Assembly: GCA_026713205.1 (NCBI GenBank)
Contig: JAPOOY010000103.1
Location: 1 to 10,526 of the forward strand
Direction: 5' to 3'
DNA length: 10,526 bases
DNA from: Bdellovibrionales bacterium
GTDB taxonomy: Bacteria > Bdellovibrionota > Bdellovibrionia > Bdellovibrionales > UBA1609
Shown: positions 1 to 5,415 of the stretch, in pieces
Layout: every line of letters starts with the position of its first letter
Numbering within the stretch: the stretch's first letter is position 1
The notes under the pieces: model-generated
What the model saw: the letters and a program-made list of their open reading frames with translations, nothing else
The model's database searches: none
Told to the model about the DNA's origin: nothing
Program-made: the position numbers and the translations under genes

Positions 1-34
1 ATATTGTTTACTTTGAATTTACATCGTTTAGAGT

Positions 35-253
35 TATTTTTTATCCACCAAAGAAACCTCCGGCCAGCTCTAAAATCCATGTAGATTTTTATGTAGATCC
101 GTGTAGATCAAATTTGAAATATCGGGAAATATCCCGAAATAAGTTAGACGAAATGCAAATTGCCTGATTAGCCAGAAAACTCGGGGGCTTGAAATACCCC
201 GACATTTCCTGAAATAATTATGACATGGGTTTTAAAAAGCAGTGTTGGTCAAA
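35..253 (-). repeat. tRNA-Gly-adjacent arm, diverged copy of 6985-7199 (attachment-arm-like)
   Basis: This non-coding stretch ends one base short of the encoded CCA of tRNA-Gly. It aligns along its length with the segment 3' of tRNA-Trp; shared blocks include ATCCACCAAAGAA, CCTCCGGCCAGC, CGACATTTCCTGAAAT and TTTTAAAAAGC. It holds three direct repeats, ATGTAGAT at 79-86 and 91-98 and GTGTAGAT at 101-108, spaced 12 and 10 bp. It also holds inverted repeats TCGGG/CCCGA (122-137) and TCGGGG/CCCCGA (181-202). I infer an integrase or accessory-factor binding arm of an element lying to the left, outside the window. Bases 1-34 show nothing recognisable. Confidence 0.6.
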
Positions 254-330
254 TGGAGCGGGTGATGGGATTCGAACCCACGGCCTCAACCTTGGCAAGG
301 TTGCACTCTAGCCAGCTGAGCTACACCCGC
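254..330 (-). tRNA. tRNA-Gly (GCC), CCA encoded
   Basis: The minus strand folds as a standard cloverleaf. The acceptor arms are GCGGGTG and CACCCGC, the anticodon stem CAACC/GGTTG encloses loop TTGCCAA with anticodon GCC, and the T-loop is TTCGAAT. The discriminator is T, followed by an encoded CCA (254-256). The 5' end lies 2 nt after the hemW stop codon, and its own promoter appears to sit inside hemW. The 3' end adjoins a mobile-element-like arm. Confidence 0.97.
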
Positions 331-332
331 AA

Positions 333-1652
333 TTACTGATCACATACTATAGCATCCTTAAATTTGTCCGGCAACCTTTCGGAAAGAGGGCTTTTTTGTA
401 TGAGTTGGCTCAGATTCTTTTCCAAAAAAGTGAGATTTAAAAAAACCTGATTGCTTAAAACCTCTCCTTTTTCTGTGAGGGAGAACCAGGGGTATTTTTG
501 CTTTAACCATTGATTTTTTGTAAGAAGCGAGAGGTTCTGTAAGACCAATTCAGAGACTTTTTCCGGAAAAAAACGAGTGAGTTCCTTTTCAGAAAGACCC
601 TTTGTTGTTCTGAGCCGTGTGTGACAGAAATCTGTTAAAGCTTCATGAAGTTTTAAAGATTCCGTTTGTTTAAGCGGCAGGTTGTCAATGGGTGATTGAG
701 AACAGGGCGCTAAAGCCTGTTCCTTGTAAATGGATAAGCTCCTGGAGTTCCAAAACCGGAGGCCGTAGGGTCGGTTTTTTGAAAATCCGGGGAAGGTGTA
801 GAGAGGAGATAAATAGGAATGAGCGCTCACTCCCAGTCCAAGAAAGGAACTGCCATTCCAGTAAGCGGAATTATGTCTGGAGTGAAATCCCTCTCTGGCA
901 AAGTTGGAAAGCTCATATTTTTTGAGTCCTTTTTTCTTTAAAATTTGTTTAATGAGCTGGAACATTTCAGCTTGAGTGGTTTCTGTTGCTCTATTGTTAG
1001 AAAGAGTATGGTTTTTTGGAACTGTTAAATTGTAAAGGCTTATGTGAGGAGGACAAAAGGAGGATACGGTTTTTAAGTCTTTCTTCAATTTTGATAAGGT
1101 TTGATGGGGGAGTCCAAACATTAAATCAACGGAAAAGTTGAGATGATTTTCCTGAAAAAAAGTAAGATCACGGAGAGAGTCCTTCACTCCATGAGATCGC
1201 CCGCTTTCTTTTAAAAACCAGGAATTAAAAGTCTGTACTCCCAGGCTAAACCGATTAACTCCATAGGCTTGGTACTGACGGAAGCTTTCTTTAGTTAAAT
1301 TTCCCGGATTAACCTCTAAGGTAATTTCTACTGTTGGAGAAACAAAAAAACAGGATTTAATTTCCTGAATAATTTGTGTCAATTCCTCCGATGGAATTAA
1401 ACTGGGAGTTCCTCCTCCGAAATAAATAGTTTCCACCCGGAACTCTTTAAAAAATTTCTTTTTATTTGAAATTTCCTGTTTTAAGAGGGAAATATATTCT
1501 GAAGAAGGCAAAGCCTTATCCTTTTCAAAGATCGTAAAATCACAATAAGTACAGCGTTTTTCACAATAGGGAATGTGAACATAGATAAACAAGGGGTGTG
1601 AGGGGTTCTTGTTGAAAGTTGGTTTATTAGAGGAAGCAGGTTCTTTGTTCAT
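333..1652 (-). CDS. hemW: HemW-like radical SAM protein (haem chaperone family)
   Basis: A 439-residue radical-SAM protein of the HemN/HemW family. The cluster motif is C30-x3-C34-x2-C37 followed by DF. HemW proteins have phenylalanine at this last position, whereas true HemN has a fourth cysteine. Other family motifs are GGGTP (79-83), EVNPGNL (113-119), GVNRFSLGVQTF (131-142), DLMFGLPHQT (176-185), YELSNFAR (246-253), H260-NSAYW and GLGVSAHSY (272-280). The rest matches the HemN_C-type tail. HemW binds haem and delivers it to respiratory proteins; it is often mis-annotated as oxygen-independent coproporphyrinogen oxidase. An N-terminal extension of about 20 residues precedes the barrel. The ATG at 1652 has only a weak GAG upstream, so a slightly later start is possible. 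The stop is 2 nt from tRNA-Gly, and the last codons overlap a likely tRNA promoter. Confidence 0.88.
   Translation of the reverse strand: MNKEPASSNKPTFNKNPSHPLFIYVHIPYCEKRCTYCDFTIFEKDKALPSSEYISLLKQEISNKKKFFKEFRVETIYFGGGTPSLIPSEELTQIIQEIKSCFFVSPTVEITLEVNPGNLTKESFRQYQAYGVNRFSLGVQTFNSWFLKESGRSHGVKDSLRDLTFFQENHLNFSVDLMFGLPHQTLSKLKKDLKTVSSFCPPHISLYNLTVPKNHTLSNNRATETTQAEMFQLIKQILKKKGLKKYELSNFAREGFHSRHNSAYWNGSSFLGLGVSAHSYLSPLYTFPGFSKNRPYGLRFWNSRSLSIYKEQALAPCSQSPIDNLPLKQTESLKLHEALTDFCHTRLRTTKGLSEKELTRFFPEKVSELVLQNLSLLTKNQWLKQKYPWFSLTEKGEVLSNQVFLNLTFLEKNLSQLIQKSPLSERLPDKFKDAIVCDQ
346..374 (-). promoter_or_regulatory. Promoter for tRNA-Gly inside the end of hemW
   Basis: On the minus strand a -35 TTGCCG (369-374), a 17-bp spacer and a -10 TATAGT (346-351) precede the tRNA 5' end by 15 nt. 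The -10 matches 5/6 and the -35 4/6 of the sigma-70 consensus. The whole element lies in the last codons of hemW, so the tRNA could be transcribed alone or as readthrough from hemW. Confidence 0.55.
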
Positions 1653-1684
1653 TTAAAATCTCAGGTTATAAATATTTTTTACCA

Positions 1685-1840
1685 GTACACTGTCCTATAA
1701 GTTTATACGAATCCTGCTTGGTTTTCCCTGTTCCTTTGTTATTAAGGTGGAGGCGAGAATCCGGCTAAATTTGCAATTCAAACAGGTTAAGTATGATTTT
1801 AACAAATAAATAAACATTGTAAATTTATAGGACAGTGTAC
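1685..1840. mobile_element. 156-bp MITE-like element with 21-bp terminal inverted repeats
   Basis: The left end, GTACACTGTCCTATAAGTTT plus A (1685-1705), is the reverse complement of the right end (1820-1840) at 20 of 21 positions. The 114-bp interior has no convincing ORF, so this is a non-autonomous inverted-repeat element. Because GTAC is self-complementary, the outer GTAC at each end could be a 4-bp target duplication around ends beginning ACTGTCC. I cannot name the parent IS family. The rest of the gap (1653-1684, 1841-2074) shows no gene; a weak GC-rich hairpin (CTTCC/GGAAG, about 1954-1974) may end the DUF507 transcript. Confidence 0.75.
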
Positions 1841-2074
1841 AAAGGGGGTTTTATTATTCTTATGAAAGGCATTTTTAATCCGGTCAAATATTTATTTAAA
1901 CTGTTTTTACATCAATCGGGATTGAGTTTTCTGCTAAGATAAAAATAAATTTCCTTCCTGAAGGCGGGGAAGTTTAAGAGATTTTTCCACGGGTCCAAAA
2001 GTTCAGGTATGCATTTTTCTATAGACTGATTTACAATCACTCCTACTTCAAATCTAAGGTTTAAGGAAGGAGAT

Positions 2075-2371
2075 TTAGTTGTCCTTTACAAACAAAAAAC
2101 TCTTTTTCTGAAAAAGTTCTTCAATATATTGACTGTATAACACTTCCCATTCAGAGCTTCCGGGGACTACATTTCTTTTAATACCGGAAATCTTTTTTTG
2201 AGCCAGTTGATCCACTTCTCTCCATTCTGTAACAAATAGAGACAGCGCTTTTTTAACAGCTTTGAACACCATGTCTCCGGAAGAGGAGTCAGAAACAGCT
2301 TGGCTTTTCAAGAGTTCATCAACAATAAGGCGCGTCAAATAGCTTTGCCGGTCAGGAGAAAGCTCTTTCAT
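2075..2371 (-). CDS. DUF507 family protein (second of a tandem pair)
   Basis: A 98-residue protein with the DUF507 pattern: an opening like LSPDRQSYLTRLIVDELL, a middle helix VKKALSLFVTEWREVDQLAQKKISGIKR, and the C-terminal signature VVPGSSEWEVLYSQYIEELF. The family is of unknown function and is found mainly in delta-proteobacterial, Bdellovibrio-like and some thermophilic lineages. Its ATG overlaps the TGA of the upstream DUF507 gene as ATGA, so the two should be translationally coupled and made in similar amounts. No signal peptide or membrane segment is visible, so a small soluble, mostly helical protein is expected. Confidence 0.8.
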   Translation of the reverse strand: MKELSPDRQSYLTRLIVDELLKSQAVSDSSSGDMVFKAVKKALSLFVTEWREVDQLAQKKISGIKRNVVPGSSEWEVLYSQYIEELFQKKSFLFVKDN

Positions 2372-2643
2372 AAAATAATTCCTTTGTCTTTTGCCAGTTT
2401 TTTCTTTAACAGGGGAAACATTTTATATCGTTCAAAAGAATGACCCTGCTTTTCCAAATCATCCATGAAAGCCTGGACTTCTTGGTCCAGCGCCTTTTCC
2501 TGTTCAAAATTTTGACTGATTAAATGGGAAATACGGCTTCTTAAAGTTTCTGCCTCTTTATGAAGGGTTATTTCCTTTTCTTTTTGGAGTTGATTTAATA
2601 CAAGCTCTGAGATTCTCAGGGAAAATAACTCACTCCACTTCAT
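2368..2643 (-). CDS. DUF507 family-like protein (first of a tandem pair)
   Basis: A 91-residue, largely helical, charged protein. Its end, YKMFPLLKKKLAKDKGIIL, resembles the C-terminus of one DUF507 subtype, and the N-terminal half (SLRISELVLNQLQKEKEI) resembles the first DUF507 helix. Its stop overlaps the start of the next DUF507 gene by ATGA, so they form a bicistronic unit, perhaps encoding subunits of one complex. Upstream of the ATG there is no Shine-Dalgarno sequence. A consensus -35 box followed by a plausible -10 ends only 6 nt before the ATG, suggesting a leaderless transcript. Function is unknown. Confidence 0.72.
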   Translation of the reverse strand: MKWSELFSLRISELVLNQLQKEKEITLHKEAETLRSRISHLISQNFEQEKALDQEVQAFMDDLEKQGHSFERYKMFPLLKKKLAKDKGIIL

Positions 2644-2649
2644 AATACA

Positions 2650-2678
2650 ACTAAAGAAAATTTAACTTCCTTTGTCAA
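2650..2678 (-). promoter_or_regulatory. Promoter of the DUF507 pair, leaderless type
   Basis: A perfect -35 TTGACA (2673-2678), 17-bp spacer and -10 TTTAGT (2650-2655, 4/6). Only 6 nt separate the -10 from the ATG, placing the start point at or near the first base of the codon. No ribosome binding site is present. Confidence 0.5.
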
Positions 2679-2766
2679 TGAATAAAACTGTGGATAAATG
2701 CGTGTAAAAAAAATTCCTCCAATAAAAGTTTGGACATTTGTTTAAATATCTATTTATTTTTTAGGA

Positions 2767-3213
2767 ATGCCTTTTATTCCTTCCTCTTATACAAAGCAAA
2801 CCGCTCAGGAAGCCCTGCATTGGCTGAAAGATCAAAAAGAAGACTGGGCGAAACAAATACAAAATGTGGATGTGGCTGTTCAGCTTTATCTTAACTTTAA
2901 AAATAGAAAACGGCTGGAAAAGAAAAGATTCCCTGAGGAATTGAAAAAGCTATGCGTCAATGATTCGGCAACATTACAGAAACCGGATGAAACCCCGAAT
3001 CAGGGACTGTCATTATGTACGGAGAGGGATTCTGTGCCTTCATCTACTCCAACCCCTCCCTCTTCGTCCCCCACAGTTTTTCTGGATGAAAAAACCCGGG
3101 AGTTACTGGCGAAAACGACAGCCCGCCTTAACCTCAGTCATGAAAAAGAGGCTCTCAATATTCTCGTTCAGTTTGGTTTTGCTTCTCTGAAAAGTCTTTT
3201 GAAGGATGTGTGA
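2767..3213 (+). CDS. Hypothetical protein with a possible ribbon-helix-helix-like C-terminus
   Basis: A 148-residue protein with three parts. Residues 1-60 are charged and helical (QEALHWLKDQKEDWAKQ, then LNFKNRKRLEKKR). The middle, about 80-105, is a low-complexity Pro/Ser/Thr linker. The end, FLDEKTRELLAKTTARLNLS followed by HEKEALNILVQFGFASLKSLL, resembles the strand-helix-helix layout of CopG-type DNA-binding domains, though I see no decisive motif. No signal peptide or membrane segment is present. The ATG is chosen because AGGA directly abuts it and an AT-rich promoter-like stretch lies just upstream. It is divergent from the DUF507 pair across a 123-bp spacer. I do not recognise the family. 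Confidence 0.6.
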   Translation: MPFIPSSYTKQTAQEALHWLKDQKEDWAKQIQNVDVAVQLYLNFKNRKRLEKKRFPEELKKLCVNDSATLQKPDETPNQGLSLCTERDSVPSSTPTPPSSSPTVFLDEKTRELLAKTTARLNLSHEKEALNILVQFGFASLKSLLKDV

Positions 3214-3234
3214 TACATTCAAAGAATTGGTGAA

Positions 3235-3258
3235 GCTTTATAAAATTCATTGTAAAGC
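3235..3258 (+). terminator. Weak hairpin after the 2767-3213 gene
   Basis: Inverted repeat GCTTTA (3235-3240) and TAAAGC (3253-3258) with a 12-nt loop, followed about 10 nt later by a short T run. It is AT-rich and weak, so termination here is tentative. Confidence 0.25.
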
Positions 3259-3325
3259 CTGAAAATTCTTTTTCGGCTCAGAGAGGCATTAAAGAAAAAG
3301 TTCTTTTTTTCCGATAAAATTAAAG

Positions 3326-3787
3326 ATGCTCAAGCCCTTACTTGCCAAGTGGCAAACTCTTTGGTTTTTAATAAGCGCCCTCATTTTTGTTGTGGTTTTA
3401 ATGGCTTTTACAGCCTTAAACTGGTGGAGCAATATAAGTAATCGGGTTCCGGCTCAATTTTCTCAACAGGATTTTCAGTATGCTGAAGTATTATGGGGAG
3501 ATGAAGAACAAGGAGAGGAACAGCCTGAAACCGCTTATCCCAGCGTCCAGCCTCAATGGAAAGATGAGACTGGCACAGAGGATCCTTACAGTTATTCCGA
3601 TCCTGTGGCTGATGACCTTCAAAAGCAAATCCGGGAAGATTATCATGCCAGGCTGTATGAAGAGTGGAAACGGAGAAAAGAAGAAGCTGCTGTTAAGGCC
3701 GAAGAAGAAAAGAATCGCTCTTCTGACGAAGCGGCTGTAGCTTCTCCGGAAAATCGCCCGGAAAAAACACTTGAAAATTCAAACTGA
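3326..3787 (+). CDS. Hypothetical single-pass membrane protein with charged tail
   Basis: A 153-residue protein with one clear hydrophobic helix at about residues 12-34 (TLWFLISALIFVVVLMAFTA and beyond) after a short N-terminus containing two lysines. This suggests an N-terminally anchored inner-membrane protein. The rest is hydrophilic: a Glu/Gln/Pro-rich linker (about 55-85) and a charged helix near 95-130 (YHARLYEEWKRRKEEAAVK) likely to form a coiled coil. There is no cleavage motif or known domain. No Shine-Dalgarno sequence precedes the ATG; GATAAAAT lies just upstream, so a very short leader is possible. It follows the 2767 gene by 112 nt in the same direction. Function unknown. Confidence 0.6.
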   Translation: MLKPLLAKWQTLWFLISALIFVVVLMAFTALNWWSNISNRVPAQFSQQDFQYAEVLWGDEEQGEEQPETAYPSVQPQWKDETGTEDPYSYSDPVADDLQKQIREDYHARLYEEWKRRKEEAAVKAEEEKNRSSDEAAVASPENRPEKTLENSN

Positions 3788-3860
3788 TCTCACAAGAAGT
3801 CAGTCTCTTAAATAAAAACAGGAAAATTTCAAACACGATTGGTATATTACCTCTACCTTT

Positions 3861-4160
3861 TTATAAACCCAGCGCTTCTTTTATTTTTTGCACTTCAGAA
3901 AATTTCTTAAAAGTATATCCACATTTTATTGCATTTGGCCAGTTATAGGAGCCAACAACAGACTGAAAGGTTTTGTATGCTAAACCTCTGTTTTGATCCG
4001 GGATGCGTTTCCCTGATGATTGTACAATCACATCTTGTGAAGAATAGGGTAATGAAAAAACATTTGGTCCTTCTTCAGATTCTAAAGAAGAATCTTTTGA
4101 AGCAATCGCCTCCTGTATTGGGGAAAGATCGTTATTATTTTTCTTTCTTAGCAGAGATTT
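3861..4160 (-). pseudogene. Unidentified gene fragment without a usable start
   Basis: The minus strand is open for 99 codons, from just after an in-frame TGA (4161-4163) to TAA (3861-3863), with no ATG, GTG or TTG near its beginning. The translation looks coding: about 45 acidic, Ser-rich residues (IQEAIASKDSSLESEEGPN) and then a compact region with TFQSVVGSYNWPNAIKCGYT and the end KKFSEVQKIKEALGL. I do not recognise the family. The fragment lies next to the repeated tRNA-Trp end (4214-4233), on the chromosomal side, so it may be the remainder of a gene cut by integration or of an older element at the same site. A CTG start or an upstream frameshift are alternatives. The plus-strand 82-residue ORF over the same bases is judged a shadow. 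Confidence 0.5.
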
Positions 4161-4213
4161 TCAAACCGCTAAAATAAATCAAAACCTATGTCTCCGGTAT
4201 GGACCAATCCCAG

Positions 4214-4233
4214 ATGGCAGGGCAGACAGGACT
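4214..4233 (-). repeat. Attachment-site copy: duplicated 3' end of tRNA-Trp
   Basis: Twenty bases, ATGGCAGGGCAGACAGGACT, are identical to 7199-7218, which cover the CCA, discriminator, acceptor strand and start of the T-arm of tRNA-Trp, plus one flanking base. Direct duplication of a tRNA 3' end about 3 kb from the intact tRNA, in the same orientation, is the standard trace of tyrosine-recombinase integration. This copy would be the distal chromosomal junction. Confidence 0.75.
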
Positions 4234-4267
4234 GAAGAAGGTGGTTTCAAAACAGGCAAATAGGCTA

Positions 4268-4350
4268 AAAACCCAACGAAAACCCACTCTTGCGTCCCGC
4301 TGATAACCGCTCAAGTGCTGATACCCGGAAGATCACGCAAAAATCACGCA
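4268..4350. repeat. Three pairs of short direct repeats beside the distal att copy
   Basis: AAAACCCA occurs at 4268-4275 and 4279-4286 (period 11). GCTGATAnCC occurs at 4299-4308 and 4317-4326 (period 18). ATCACGCA occurs at 4332-4339 and 4343-4350 (period 11). No ORF covers them. Their position just inside the element end suggests recombinase arm sites or accessory-factor sites. Confidence 0.45.
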
Positions 4351-4376
4351 CAGTTTTTTATGGTAATGCAAATTAA

Positions 4377-4408
4377 GTGTTGCAAAATTTTATAACACAT
4401 ATTAAAGT
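4377..4408 (+). promoter_or_regulatory. Putative toxin-antitoxin promoter with operator
   Basis: An inverted repeat GTGTT (4377-4381) and AACAC (4394-4398) overlaps a candidate -35 TTGCAA (4380-4385), which is followed after 17 bp by TAAAGT (4403-4408). This arrangement fits autoregulation by the downstream antitoxin. The -10 is weak (4/6). Confidence 0.35.
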
Positions 4409-4417
4409 CATATTTTA

Positions 4418-4714
4418 GTGAGGCGTGAATACAGCATAGACCCAATAACAGTAAATGGAAAGATTATAAAAAAGCTGATTATTGACCCTCATGTGGATAA
4501 ACATGCAGACCATATCAGCGATGATTTGATAAAAAAGATGGTTAGGCAATTGGATGGAGGAATATTTTATTCTGAAAAGGAGTTTGATGGCTTTTCGTAC
4601 TTCGCCACCATTTTAAAAATGGAAGGGCTATATTATAAATTGGTATGGCTTTTGGAAAAAGGTTGTTTATATGTTGGTGTTATCACCGCTTATAGAGATA
4701 GGAGGGTCAAATGA
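4418..4714 (+). CDS. Putative type II toxin (RelE/DUF4258-like fold), GTG start
   Basis: A 98-residue basic protein starting with GTG. The layout HADHISDDLIKKMVRQLDGG, then FDGFSYFATILKMEGLYYKL, then a C-terminal strand VGVITAYRDRR, resembles the small RelE-superfamily or DUF4258-type toxins: N-terminal His, helix, strands, and a closing VIT-x-YR. The family assignment is by pattern only. The strongest support is context: the stop overlaps the start of an HTH antitoxin by ATGA, and the toxin comes first as in higBA modules. A toxin of this class would act in the cytoplasm, probably as an RNase. No Shine-Dalgarno precedes the GTG, which is the first in-frame start after the putative promoter. 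The pair may serve to stabilise the element. Confidence 0.6.
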   Translation: MRREYSIDPITVNGKIIKKLIIDPHVDKHADHISDDLIKKMVRQLDGGIFYSEKEFDGFSYFATILKMEGLYYKLVWLLEKGCLYVGVITAYRDRRVK

Positions 4715-5013
4715 GGTATCCAAAAACAAAGGACATCAAAAAGGTTTTAAGTGAACTTACGGATGACGACTTTATACAAATTACTCCTTTGGATGCTCCC
4801 AAAATTGACAAAGTCAAATATGAACTTTGTAAAATGTTTGTTGCCTACATAAAAAAAGAGAATATAACTCAGGCGGAATTAGCCAGGCAATTAAAAGTCG
4901 ATCGTTCCAGAGTGAATTGGATTGTCAAATACAGAATAGAACATTTCACGATTGATCGCCTGTATGAACTGCTGGAAAAAATTATTCCAGATTGTAAGTT
5001 GCAGGTTTCCTAA
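4711..5013 (+). CDS. Putative HTH antitoxin (HigA/HTH_37-like)
   Basis: A 100-residue protein with a helix-turn-helix at about 51-75 (NITQAELARQLKVDRSRVNW), followed by HFTIDRLYELLEKIIPDCKL. This matches the XRE-type HTH_37 family, in which a sensory N-terminus precedes the DNA-binding helices. Its start overlaps the upstream toxin stop (ATGA), and GGAGG (4701-4705) lies about 5 nt before the ATG, supporting this start. It should neutralise the toxin by direct binding and repress their shared promoter, possibly at the GTGTT/AACAC repeat upstream. The stop lies only 2 nt from the stop of the convergent methyltransferase remnant. That the two genes form a toxin-antitoxin module is inference from order, size and overlap. 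Confidence 0.68.
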   Translation: MRYPKTKDIKKVLSELTDDDFIQITPLDAPKIDKVKYELCKMFVAYIKKENITQAELARQLKVDRSRVNWIVKYRIEHFTIDRLYELLEKIIPDCKLQVS

Positions 5014-5015
5014 AA

Positions 5016-5296
5016 TTATTTTGAAGAAATGGATAAATCACTATCCTCTGAAATATCCTCACAGCATTTCTCCTTTTCTTTTTCAATAGCCTCATGTTGG
5101 AAGTCCAGAATTTTATTTTTCTTGTCTATTTCAGTTAAGCAAATAATCTGTTCTGATAATTTTTTAAATTGTTGACTGCTGATTCAGAAATTTCCGGCAT
5201 GATTTCATATCCTACACTGTTTCTCTTTAAATCTGCCGCTGCTTTGGAAGTTGTGCCACTGCCTAAAAAGGGGTCTAATACACCTTTGTCCTTAGA
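5016..5296 (-). pseudogene. Truncated, frameshifted N6/N4 DNA methyltransferase C-terminus
   Basis: The minus strand reads SKDKGVLDPFLGSGTTSKAA, then ADLKRNSVGYEIMPE. This is the SAM-binding motif region typical of the C-terminal part of beta-type adenine-N6 or cytosine-N4 methyltransferases (DPFxGSGTT, then GxE). An in-frame TAA (5297-5299) precedes it with no start, so the target-recognition and catalytic parts are missing. The frame ends at 5135 as NLKNYQNRLFA. Shifting one base at the A6 run (plus-strand T5160-5165) continues it as KLSEQIICLTEIDKK through an acidic, Lys-rich tail to 5016. Truncation plus a probable homopolymer frameshift make this a remnant. It lies downstream of the ATPase on the same strand and may once have formed an operon with it. 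Confidence 0.75.
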
Positions 5297-5415
5297 TTAT
5301 CTTTCAGTTCAGAAATTGTTTGCTTGGATTGTAAAATTTATTCATCTTCTTTCTTGTGTGAAGGTTATTCTAAATATTCTATCTAATTCTGCATCAGAAA
5401 TATCATCTTTTTCAA

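Noticed and set aside
79..108. CRISPR-like spaced repeats
   Set aside because: The repeats are 8 bp with 2-4 bp gaps; far too short for a CRISPR array and better explained as protein-binding sites.
3929..4177. 82-residue plus-strand ORF
   Set aside because: No domain or ribosome binding site; the opposite strand has a longer, more coding-like open frame over the same bases.
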